Shown here: positions 7,697 through 15,159 of the stretch, one piece after another
Position numbering within the stretch: position 1 is the first letter of the stretch
How the letters are laid out: every line of letters begins with the position of its first letter
DNA from: Frankia sp. AgB1.9
GTDB lineage: Bacteria; Actinomycetota; Actinomycetes; Frankiales; Frankiaceae
DNA length: 46,843 nt
Assembly (NCBI RefSeq): GCF_016786355.1
Contig: NZ_JADWYX010000040.1
Coordinates: 31,791-78,633 of the forward strand
Reading direction: 5' to 3'
Notes under the pieces: generated by a model
Databases searched by the model: none
What the model saw: the letters and a program-made list of their open reading frames with translations, nothing else
Told to the model about the DNA's origin: nothing
Made by a program: the position numbers and the translations under genes

Positions 7697-8350
7697 ATGG
7701 TCGTGGGCGTGGTATCCGATGCCGACGCAAACGCGGACGATGCCGGTGACGACCGACTTGGTGGGACCGGCCTGCTGGACGAGGCCCGCACCGAGGCCGG
7801 CGCCTACGGCGCTGACGACCTCGAAGACCACGCCGGCGCGATGACCGGGGTGGAGCTGGCCGTCGGGACCGGGCGCGGCCGGCGCCGGTCACCGGGGTCC
7901 CTGGAGGCGGAGATCCTCACGGTGCTGCACACAGCGCACCGCGAGCTCTCGCCCGCCCAGGTACGGGAGCGGCTCAACGGCGGCCCCGCCCTGTCCTACA
8001 GCGCTGTCGTGACGACGCTGACCCGGCTGCACGGCAAGGGCGTCGTGACCCGCCGGCGCGCGGGCCGCGCGTTCCTCTACGTGGCGAAGTCCGACGCCGC
8101 GAGCCTCGTCGCCTGGCGGATGAACCGGCTGCTCGACGAGCAGGCCGACCACCGCCCGGCGCTGACCCACTTCGTCGCCGCTCTCTCGCCCGGCGACGAG
8201 GCGCTGATCCGACAGCTGCTCGCTGAGGGCTCCGCCGCGCACGGTGGCGGCGCGGAACGCGGCTGGGACGGGTCGGCCCAGCCTCCTGACGCCCGAGACG
8301 GGCGGCGCGGGCACGGTTCTGGCTCCGGCGGCATACCGGCCGGACGCTAA
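7697..8350 (+). CDS. BlaI/MecI/CopY family repressor
   Basis: The winged-helix domain covers about residues 66-150: SLEAEILTVLHTAHRELSPAQV, then YSAVVTTLTRLHGKGVV and the wing TRRRAGRAFLYVAK. This is the BlaI/MecI pattern. The protein is 217 residues from the ATG at 7697; an internal ATG at 7841 would give 169, closer to the usual length. The 48 residues between are acidic (DADANADDAGDD), and neither start has a strong ribosome-binding site. The C-terminal 35 residues are Gly/Arg-rich and probably disordered. Its TAA is followed immediately by the metallopeptidase ATG, the classic BlaI-BlaR1-like pairing in which the peptidase relieves repression. Confidence 0.85.
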   Translation: MVVGVVSDADANADDAGDDRLGGTGLLDEARTEAGAYGADDLEDHAGAMTGVELAVGTGRGRRRSPGSLEAEILTVLHTAHRELSPAQVRERLNGGPALSYSAVVTTLTRLHGKGVVTRRRAGRAFLYVAKSDAASLVAWRMNRLLDEQADHRPALTHFVAALSPGDEALIRQLLAEGSAAHGGGAERGWDGSAQPPDARDGRRGHGSGSGGIPAGR

Positions 8351-9487
8351 ATGGTCCGCGAGCTGGTCCTGTGCGCGCTCGTCGCGCCGCTGCTGGGCAC
8401 GCTCGTGATGCGGCTGCTCGCCGACCGGGTCGCCGCCGGGGTCGCCGTCGTGGCGTTCACCATCTCCGCCTGCCTTCTGGCGACTGCCACGGCACTGGTG
8501 CTGTTCGCCAGCGGCATCCACACGACGACGGCGATCGTGAAGACCGGCAGGCGCGGCTGGACCACTGAGGCCTGGGCGGATGCCGGCCGGGACGCGTGGC
8601 TGTCCGGCCCGTTCGCCATCGTCGCGATCGTGGCGGCGGTCTCGGCGATCCGAGCCTTCCGCCGGCAGCGGGCGGCCGTGCGGGCCGCCGGCGACGAGGC
8701 CGCGGCGCTGCCCGGTGAGGACCTCGTCGTGATGGTGCCCGGCACGCAGCCGGACGCGTTCACGCTGCCCGGCTCGCGCGGCCGGATCGTGGTCACCGAG
8801 GCGCTGCGTGACGCGTTGAGCGCCGACGAGCTCAGCGTCGTGCTGGCCCACGAACGGGCTCACCTCGACTGCCACCATCACCGCTACGTCGACGCGACCC
8901 GGCTCGCGGCCGCCGGCCAGCCGCTGCTGCGCCCGGTCGCCCGACTGGTCGAGTACGGCGTCGAACGCTGGGCCGACGAGCGGGCCGCGCTCGAGATCGG
9001 CGACCGGGCCCTGGTCGCGCGGACCATCGGAGCCGTCGCGCTGGCCACCGCCGCCGCGGGCCCGGCCCGGTCGGCGTCCGCGGCACGGTCCTCTGGGAAG
9101 CCGGCCCGGATCCGGCGGCTGCCGGCCAGGGCGACCGCGGCCGCGCCCGGTGCCGCCAGGTGCGCGACCCACCAGTCCGGCCATCACCCGGTCGAACCGA
9201 ACGCCCTGCGGATCACCTCGCCCGCCTGGCTGACCGACCGCCCAAGGCGCTCCCCCAGCAGGTGGCAGAACCCTTACGCCCGACTGCGCCCGGCCGCCCA
9301 GCCAGGCCCGGTCCCCCGCCGCGTGAGCGCGCTGCTGCGGCCGCTGCCCAGCAGCAGCCACCGGATGCTGGTCACGATCCCCGCGATCCTGTCGCTGAGC
9401 TCCTGCCTGTGGGCCGGCACCATCGTCTACGACGTCCACACCCCGTTGCGGGTCGCCCTGACCGTCGAGGACCAGTTCGGGCCTTGA
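8351..9487 (+). CDS. M56/M48-like membrane zinc metallopeptidase
   Basis: The 378-residue protein has hydrophobic helices near residues 4-20, 30-53 and 86-101. The zinc site HERAH is at 167-171, and ExxAD (E195, D199) supplies the third ligand. A last hydrophobic segment lies near 340-360. This is the BlaR1/M56-like arrangement without an extracellular penicillin-binding sensor domain. The start codon directly abuts the stop of the BlaI-like repressor, so they form one operon. It probably cleaves the repressor or a membrane target in response to envelope stress. The middle section after residue 230 is Ala/Arg/Pro-rich and poorly conserved in character. Confidence 0.85.
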   Translation: MVRELVLCALVAPLLGTLVMRLLADRVAAGVAVVAFTISACLLATATALVLFASGIHTTTAIVKTGRRGWTTEAWADAGRDAWLSGPFAIVAIVAAVSAIRAFRRQRAAVRAAGDEAAALPGEDLVVMVPGTQPDAFTLPGSRGRIVVTEALRDALSADELSVVLAHERAHLDCHHHRYVDATRLAAAGQPLLRPVARLVEYGVERWADERAALEIGDRALVARTIGAVALATAAAGPARSASAARSSGKPARIRRLPARATAAAPGAARCATHQSGHHPVEPNALRITSPAWLTDRPRRSPSRWQNPYARLRPAAQPGPVPRRVSALLRPLPSSSHRMLVTIPAILSLSSCLWAGTIVYDVHTPLRVALTVEDQFGP

Positions 9488-9515
9488 ACCGCACGGGTCG
9501 GCCTGAACCGGACGG

Positions 9516-9941
9516 CTAGTCGGCGACGGCCCGCTCGGCCAGGACGCTGGTCGGGGTGAGGCGCACCAGGAGCTCGCCGGGCACGCCGTTGCGGCGGCCG
9601 AACTCCTCGGCCCGGTCCGCGCCCATGTAGCGGCCACCGATCGCCGCCGCCCACCGGCGCACCTCGGCGAGATCCTCCGACACCGTCACGGTGCCGTTGA
9701 CGATCACGAACGAGTAGGGCGGCGTCTCGTCGTCGACGCACAGGCTCGCCCGGCCGTCCCGGCGCAGGTTGCGCCCCTTGACCGTCTCGGCGCCGGTGTT
9801 GAACAGAATGTCGTCGCCATCAAGGACGAACCAGATCGGGGCGAGATGCGGCCGGCCGTCCGCCCGCACCGTCGCCAGCTTCCCGGTCCGCGTCCCGGCC
9901 CCGGCGAACGCCTGCCACTCCCCCGCGCCCATCGCCACCAT
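9516..9941 (-). CDS. PPOX-class F420/FMN split-barrel oxidoreductase
   Basis: This 141-residue single-domain protein has the split beta-barrel pattern of the pyridoxamine-5'-phosphate oxidase superfamily: GKLATVRADGRPHLAPIWFV, then ILFNTGAETVKGRNLRRD and ASLCVDDE. Small actinobacterial members of this type commonly use F420, sometimes FMN or heme. The ATG at 9941 has AAGGTGGGG just upstream. It is convergent with the metallopeptidase gene, 28 bases away. The substrate is unknown. Confidence 0.8.
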   Translation of the reverse strand: MVAMGAGEWQAFAGAGTRTGKLATVRADGRPHLAPIWFVLDGDDILFNTGAETVKGRNLRRDGRASLCVDDETPPYSFVIVNGTVTVSEDLAEVRRWAAAIGGRYMGADRAEEFGRRNGVPGELLVRLTPTSVLAERAVAD

Positions 9942-10152
9942 GTCCCCACCTTGCCACGGCCACGTCGCCAGCCGACCACACGACGGTGCCGCCGGGACCC
10001 CTGGTCCAGGTGATGAACGGGGTCGCGCAGTCAGCCAGGGCAGTGCACACCTACTTCCGCGTCCGCGATTGGACCACTACTCTTCGCGTCCGCAGGGAGA
10101 TCGAAATGCCCGCCTGTCACCACTTCGGAGCAGCATCCGCTGCGGGGGTCGC

Positions 10153-11625
10153 ATGTCCAGTTCGGCGTCAAGGGAGAGCACGTTCGGGTCCGGCCTGTTC
10201 GCCCGGCTGCTGACCGAGACGGGCATCTCTGACACCCGGTTCGCGCGTCAGGTCAACCTGCGTGCCCGTCGCGAGCACCACATGGAACTCGGGCTGGCGC
10301 GAACCACGGTCGGGCACTGGCGGCGGGGGATGCGCCCGCGTGATCCTCTGGTCGCGGACCTGGCCGCGGCAGAGATCTCGGCCGCCGTGGGCTACCCGGT
10401 CACTCCGGCCGACTTTGGCTGGCGAGGCGCCAATGACTCGGTTCGGGATCTCGGTCTGGTCATCGCCAACTCGCCTGAAGCGACGTTCGGCACACTCACC
10501 GGACTGTCGTGGCGGGACGTGCGACGCGTCGACGCGGCACCCGACGGGTCCGTCTTCAGGACGAACGCTTTCGCCGAGCCAGCACTGGCCAGCCTCACCG
10601 GCATCATCCCCCGCGCCGCGGGCGGACGACCGTCACCCACGCGGGGCCGCGCGGTCGCGAGAGGTCACGACGCCCCGGTCGACGGGGCCAACGCGACCAT
10701 GATCAGAGACACGGTGGCGGCGCTGCGCAGGCTGGATGCCCGGTTCGGAGCCCGGGACATCCGCCACCAGGCCGTGGCCCTCCTGCACGACCAGCTTCGG
10801 GTGGCGTCCGCTGGCTCGGCGGACACCGAACTGTGTAGCGCGCTCGCGGAACTCGCCCAGTTCGCGGGCTGGTTGGCGCAGGAATGCGGGAGGCAGGCGC
10901 TGGCCCAGCGCTACTACATTCAGGCGCTCGGCCTCGCCGAGCATGCCTGCGACGCCATGCTCGCGGCGCGGGTGCTCTCCGCGATGAGCGAGCAGATGAT
11001 CCGGCTCGGCCATCGGCGACAGAGCCTCGCGCTGGCGGGAGCGGCGCTCGACCGTGCCGGACACGGGGCGGCACCGTTGGTGCGGGCGATGCTGCACGAC
11101 CGGCAGGCGTGGGCACTGGCAGGCTCCGGCGACGAAGCCGGCTGCACGTCCGCGCTCAGGGCGTTGGAGCAGGCCGTAAGCCGCGCCGAGCCTGAGGAGG
11201 GCCCGGCCTGGGCCGGTCACTATAACGCCGGCGACGTCGCGGAATGTACGGGTCACTGTCTGCGGCTGCTCGGACGCGCCCTGCCGGCTGAACGCCAGTT
11301 GGTCGAGTCCAGGACCCTGCAGGACAGCGGTCGCGTCCGTAGCCGCAGTTTCGCGGAGGCAGATCTGGCGTTGTCCTACCTCCAACGGCCGGTCGCCGAG
11401 GTGGACGGCGCGCTGGAGGCCGCTTACGCAGCGATCAGGCTGGGGGCGGGGCTCTCCTCCCTCCGTGTCACCGAGAAGCTCCGGGAGCTTGACCGTGAGT
11501 TCGCCGAACACCCGACCGTGGCGGTCCAGAAATGGCGACGAACAGCCGCGGTTCGGCCGGACGGCGTTGGCAGAAGCGTCGTCCAGCCGAGAAGTCTGGA
11601 CGACCAGAAATCCGGAAGGTGGTGA
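10153..11625 (+). CDS. HTH/TPR-type transcriptional regulator
   Basis: The N-terminal 85 residues resemble the helix-turn-helix head of actinobacterial tetratricopeptide regulators: GLFARLLTETGISDTRFAR, then TTVGHWRRGMRPRDPLV and GYPVTPADFGW. The remaining 400 residues are helical and Ala/Leu-rich with TPR-like spacing (AGWLAQECGRQALAQRYYIQ; AARVLSAMSEQMIRLGHRRQ). I chose the ATG at 10153 because the domain starts there and GGGGG lies a few bases upstream; the frame is open further upstream but has no coding character. It is probably a cytoplasmic regulator. The sigma-like fusion gene lies 51 bases downstream and could be co-transcribed. Confidence 0.7.
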   Translation: MSSSASRESTFGSGLFARLLTETGISDTRFARQVNLRARREHHMELGLARTTVGHWRRGMRPRDPLVADLAAAEISAAVGYPVTPADFGWRGANDSVRDLGLVIANSPEATFGTLTGLSWRDVRRVDAAPDGSVFRTNAFAEPALASLTGIIPRAAGGRPSPTRGRAVARGHDAPVDGANATMIRDTVAALRRLDARFGARDIRHQAVALLHDQLRVASAGSADTELCSALAELAQFAGWLAQECGRQALAQRYYIQALGLAEHACDAMLAARVLSAMSEQMIRLGHRRQSLALAGAALDRAGHGAAPLVRAMLHDRQAWALAGSGDEAGCTSALRALEQAVSRAEPEEGPAWAGHYNAGDVAECTGHCLRLLGRALPAERQLVESRTLQDSGRVRSRSFAEADLALSYLQRPVAEVDGALEAAYAAIRLGAGLSSLRVTEKLRELDREFAEHPTVAVQKWRRTAAVRPDGVGRSVVQPRSLDDQKSGRW

Positions 11626-11676
11626 CCGGACATTCGCAGGCGACCAGCGAGACGCACGGACGGCGACGCGAGCGAT

Positions 11677-12858
11677 TTGCGGCATACCATCGCAGCGGCA
11701 CGGCGCGGCGACGAGGAGGCGTTTCGGCATCTTTACCGCGCCGTCCAGCCGCGATTGATCCATTCCCTCCGGCAACTCAGCGGCGACGAAGATGACGAGA
11801 CCGAGGCGGCAAAGGCAGCGGCCCGGCTGTGGCCACGGATCGCCGGTTCCCTCGATGAGTTTCGCGTGGATCTGCTCGCGGTCGCGGCCAAGGCGGAACA
11901 AGGGAAAGATCTCGCCGGTGAGGAGGCCGCGGTAGCCGCATTCCGGCGGTCATCCGTAGCGTCCGTCCATCCGTTGCCCAGGATCACGTCGACCGGTGCC
12001 GCGCTGGCCAGCACGGCACTGGCGACCAGGCGCCGGGCGACGCGGGCCCTGGCAGCCGCCGTCACCGCGGTCGCGGTCGCCGGTGCCGGCGGAGTCGCAA
12101 TGGCCACCGACTCCCTTCCCGTCCCGTTCAGCGGCTCCCCATCCCACCGTGCCAGTACCCCACCGACCTCCGGGGCTGACCTCATGACCACCGCCGGTAC
12201 GCGGCGTGGGCCGCAGTCGATCGGTCCGGCCACTCCGGAACCCGCGCCAGCCGCGCATGATCCTCTCTGTGCCTCCTACTCGAGCAAGAAGCCCCCGACG
12301 CCCGGCAAGCCGATGGACGGCCTCGATTCACCCCGGTTGATCACCGGCGACCTGGGGACGACGGCCACGGACTGTGGCACGCCGCCCGCCACCGCGGCGC
12401 CGACGGCTGCCCCGGCCAGACAGAACGGCAACGGCAACGGCAACGGCCAGGGTAGCCAGAGCAGCAACGCCAACAGGAACGGAAACGGGAACGGGAACGG
12501 CCAAAACGGCAATGGCAATGGCAATGGCCAGAGCAGCCAGAGCAGCCAGAGCAGCCAGAGCAGCAACGCCAACGCCAACGCCAACGCCAACGGAAACAGC
12601 CAAAACACCACTGCCACCAGCCAAAACACCAACGGCAACGGCAACAGTCAGGGCAGGCAGAGCGACAACGCCAACGCGAGCGGGAACGGAAACGGGAACG
12701 GGAACGGGAATGGGAATGGCCAAAATGGCAGGGGCAACGGCGGTACCCTAGTCACCGCCGCGCCAAGTGCAACACCAACGAACGCCATCCCGACCGGATT
12801 CTCCGAACCGGCTCGGTACCCCCAACCGGCCGGCGGGCGGCACCACCCCTCGGCTTGA
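11677..12858 (+). CDS. Sigma region-2-like / anti-sigma-like fusion with Asn-Gly tail
   Basis: Residues 7-63 look like the start of an ECF sigma factor region 2 (AARRGDEEAFRHLY, QPRLIHSLRQL, LWPRIAGSLDEFR). They then jump, without the rest of region 2 or any region 4, to a segment typical of actinobacterial anti-sigma-like proteins (DLAGEEAAVAAFRR). A single membrane helix follows at about 121-143 (ALAAAVTAVAVAGAGGVAMA), then a Pro/Thr linker. The last part, from about residue 248, is Asn/Gly/Ser/Gln-rich. The start is a TTG at 11677 with no convincing ribosome-binding site, so an N-terminal loss is possible. It cannot act as a normal sigma factor. Product and function are uncertain. Confidence 0.6.
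   Translation: MRHTIAAARRGDEEAFRHLYRAVQPRLIHSLRQLSGDEDDETEAAKAAARLWPRIAGSLDEFRVDLLAVAAKAEQGKDLAGEEAAVAAFRRSSVASVHPLPRITSTGAALASTALATRRRATRALAAAVTAVAVAGAGGVAMATDSLPVPFSGSPSHRASTPPTSGADLMTTAGTRRGPQSIGPATPEPAPAAHDPLCASYSSKKPPTPGKPMDGLDSPRLITGDLGTTATDCGTPPATAAPTAAPARQNGNGNGNGQGSQSSNANRNGNGNGNGQNGNGNGNGQSSQSSQSSQSSNANANANANGNSQNTTATSQNTNGNGNSQGRQSDNANASGNGNGNGNGNGNGQNGRGNGGTLVTAAPSATPTNAIPTGFSEPARYPQPAGGRHHPSA
12421..12750 (+). repeat. AACGGC/AACGGG-type hexanucleotide repeat tract
   Basis: This tract within the fusion gene is built of repeated hexamers such as AACGGC, AACGGG, AATGGC and AACGCC, broken by repeats of CAGAGCAGC. It encodes (Asn-Gly)n, (Asn-Ala)n and Ser-Ser-Gln repeats. Hexamer units keep the frame when copies are gained or lost, so length variation between strains is expected. 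The tract is coding, not a CRISPR array. Confidence 0.9.
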
Positions 12859-13115
12859 CCAGCCCCCGACGCGCCGAACGGCGCCGACGGCAATGATCAT
12901 GGTCACCGGATGCGCGGTCCGGGTCGGTGACGCGCCCCGGCGCGGCCGCTCGACGCCGCGCCGGCCCAGCCGCGACTCGTCGTCGTCGAGCGGCTCACCG
13001 GCTGCCAAGCGGCCGGCGCACCCCGACCATCGGGGCCGTCGCCCACGTGAGTCTTCCCGCACGCGATGAGGACAGATGTTCCCGGGCCGCGGGGCCGCCC
13101 AGGCCGACGGCAGGC

Positions 13116-13544
13116 TCAGGTCGGCGGGTGCTCGCGGTCGAACAGGATGCGGGCGAGCCAGAAGCGCAGGAACGCGGCCAGCGAGTACCGCACGAACAGC
13201 GCGGCACCGACCACGGTCACCGAGATGCCGACCGTGCCGAGGACGATCGCGTCCCGCTGCTGCAACGGGTTCGTCGTCGAGTGCGACAGGAAGTAGGCGA
13301 TGATCCCGAGCACGGGCCCGAGCACGAGCAGCAGGGCGCCGGCACGCAGCAACAGACCGTCGAGGCGGCCGCGTGGGTCCCGGATGCGCAGTGTCGCCAT
13401 CTCCGCGCGGAACGCGTCGGCCCGGCTGACCGGACCGGGGCCGGCACCGCCGGTGGCGTTGGCGCCGGCGGCCTGGCCGGCCTCGCCCCCGTCGCCGGGC
13501 GCGCCGGCCACGGCGGTCGGGGTGCTGGTGGTCTCGATCGTCAC
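13116..13544 (-). CDS. Small membrane protein at the end of the Liv operon
   Basis: The 142-residue protein has a Gly/Ala-rich N-terminus of about 40 residues and a conserved-looking helix (SRADAFRAEMATLRIRDPRG). Two membrane helices follow, near 64-85 (LLLRAGALLLVLGPVLGIIAYF) and 98-118, ending in an amphipathic segment (FLRFWLARILFDREHPP). The GTG start at 13544 overlaps the livF stop (GTGA), with GAGGTGAG upstream, so it is translationally coupled to the transporter. I do not recognise a named family. Its place suggests an accessory membrane subunit or regulator of the transporter, which is inference only. Confidence 0.7.
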   Translation of the reverse strand: MTIETTSTPTAVAGAPGDGGEAGQAAGANATGGAGPGPVSRADAFRAEMATLRIRDPRGRLDGLLLRAGALLLVLGPVLGIIAYFLSHSTTNPLQQRDAIVLGTVGISVTVVGAALFVRYSLAAFLRFWLARILFDREHPPT

Positions 13545-14356
13545 GATCTCACCTCGTCGATCGTCGTGGCGTCGGGCGGGAGCTGGCCGCCCAGGTAGGC
13601 GCCGGACAGGCGGCCCGCGATCTCGTCGGGCGGCCCGGCCGCCGCGATCCGTCCCTCGACCAGCACCGCGGCGGTGTCGGCGACGGCCAGCACCGTCGCG
13701 GCGAACTGCTCGACGACGATGATCGTCACGTTCTCCTCGGCGATCGCCCGCACGGTCGCGTACAGCTCGGCGACGACGCGGGGCGCGAGGCCCATCGACA
13801 GCTCGTCGAGCATCAGCACCGCCGGCTCGGCCACGATCGCCCGGGCCAGGGCGAGCATCTGCTGCTCGCCGCCGCTCATCGTGCCGGCCGGCTGGTGCAG
13901 CCGCTGGCCGAGCCGCGGGAACCGCGCGATCGCGCGCTCCTCCACGTCGGCGACCGACATCCCGGCCCGCCGATGGGTCATCATCCGCAGGTTCTCCCGG
14001 ACGGTGAGGCTCGGGAACACGCCCCGCCCCTCCGGGATCAGGCACAGCCCGCGGCGGGCCAGGTCGACCGGGTCCGCCCCGGTGACCCGCCGCCCGCCGA
14101 GCACGACCTCGCCCCCACCTGTCGGGTGCAGGCCGGCCAGCACCCGCAACAGCGTCGACTTGCCGGCCCCGTTCGGGCCGAGGACCGCCAGCACCTGCCC
14201 GGCCGCGACGGACAGGTCCACGCCGTGCAGCACCTCGACCCGGCCATAGCTGGCCCGCAGCCCACGGACCTCGACCAAGGGCGCTTCAGCGACAGCGGCC
14301 GGCGTCCGGTCGAGCGCCGTGGCGACGGACCGCCGCTGGCGCAGCCCCGCGATCAT
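13541..14356 (-). CDS. livF: LivF-type ABC transporter ATPase
   Basis: The 271-residue ATPase has Walker A GPNGAGKS at about 60-67, PEGRGVFPSLTVREN, the signature MSGGEQQML near 160, Walker B LMLDE near 181 and a switch histidine replaced by a VVEQ context typical of LivF. About 25 extra residues precede the domain. The ATG at 14356 overlaps the livG stop (ATGA). It should power the Liv-type (HAAT family) importer with LivG. In this context, KstR-like boxes and steroid genes suggest a steroid or acid substrate rather than leucine. Confidence 0.9.
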   Translation of the reverse strand: MIAGLRQRRSVATALDRTPAAVAEAPLVEVRGLRASYGRVEVLHGVDLSVAAGQVLAVLGPNGAGKSTLLRVLAGLHPTGGGEVVLGGRRVTGADPVDLARRGLCLIPEGRGVFPSLTVRENLRMMTHRRAGMSVADVEERAIARFPRLGQRLHQPAGTMSGGEQQMLALARAIVAEPAVLMLDELSMGLAPRVVAELYATVRAIAEENVTIIVVEQFAATVLAVADTAAVLVEGRIAAAGPPDEIAGRLSGAYLGGQLPPDATTIDEVRS

Positions 14357-15159
14357 CGCTGCTCCACGATGTGCCCGGCGGGTGTCAACGCGTCGGGTGG
14401 GTCGTCCTGCTCGGGAACGGTGCCGAGGTAGGCCTCGCGCACCCGCGGGTCGGCCCGCACGCTGGCCGGGCCGCCCTCGGCCATCAGGCTGCCGAAGTCC
14501 AGGACGTACAGGTGCGCGCACACTCCCATGACCAGCGTCATGTCGTGCTCGACGAGCAGGATCGCCAGGCCCTCGGCGGCGAGCTCGCCGAGCAGGTCGC
14601 CGAAAGCGGCCGTCTCCGCCTCGTCCTGCCCGCTCGCGGGCTCGTCGAGCAGCAGCACCCTGGGCCGGACGGCCAGCGCCCGGGCGAGCTCGAGGCGCCG
14701 GCCCTGACCGGTCGGCAGCGTGTCGGCCCGCCGGTCGGCCACCGCGCCCAGACCGACCCGGTCGAGCAGGGCACGCGGGTCGAGGGAGTCGGGACCCCCT
14801 GGCCACGCGGTGCCGGCCCTGGAGTGGCGGCCCGGCGAGCGGCGGCGCAGCCGGGCGGCGAGCTGCACGTTCTCCAGCACGGTGAGCTGGCCGAACAGCT
14901 CCAGGATCTGGAAGGTCCTGGCCATGCCGCGCCGGGCCCGCCGGTAGGGAGCGAGGCGCGTGACGTCCTCGCCGTCGAGCAGCACCTGCCCGGAGCTGGG
15001 GGCGAGCAGGCCGGTCAGGACGTTGAACAGCGTGGTCTTCCCCGCGCCGTTCGGGCCGATCAGCCCGGTCACCCGGCCGGCCTCGACGCCGAGGCTGACC
15101 CCGTTCAACGCCACGTGCCCGCCGTAGCGGACCGTCACGTCGCGGATCTCAAGCAACAC
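14353..15159 (-). CDS. livG: LivG-type ABC transporter ATPase
   Basis: The protein (about 268 residues) has Walker A GPNGAGKT, GMARTFQILELFGQLTVLENV (the LivG Q-loop region) and Walker B LLLDEP near 171. The ABC signature reads LPTGQ at about 148-152 instead of LSxGQ; substitution of the serine is seen in some actinobacterial LivG-like proteins. The switch histidine is present (LLVEHDM). I chose the GTG at 15159; a TTG at 15162 is possible. Both have GGGAGG upstream and overlap the permease end. It is part of the livHM-livG-livF-membrane protein operon. Confidence 0.88.
   Translation of the reverse strand: MLLEIRDVTVRYGGHVALNGVSLGVEAGRVTGLIGPNGAGKTTLFNVLTGLLAPSSGQVLLDGEDVTRLAPYRRARRGMARTFQILELFGQLTVLENVQLAARLRRRSPGRHSRAGTAWPGGPDSLDPRALLDRVGLGAVADRRADTLPTGQGRRLELARALAVRPRVLLLDEPASGQDEAETAAFGDLLGELAAEGLAILLVEHDMTLVMGVCAHLYVLDFGSLMAEGGPASVRADPRVREAYLGTVPEQDDPPDALTPAGHIVEQR

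Noticed and set aside
12421..12750. Repeat tract resembling a CRISPR array or satellite
   Set aside because: There are no regular repeat-spacer units. The repeats are six-base coding units continuous with an open reading frame.
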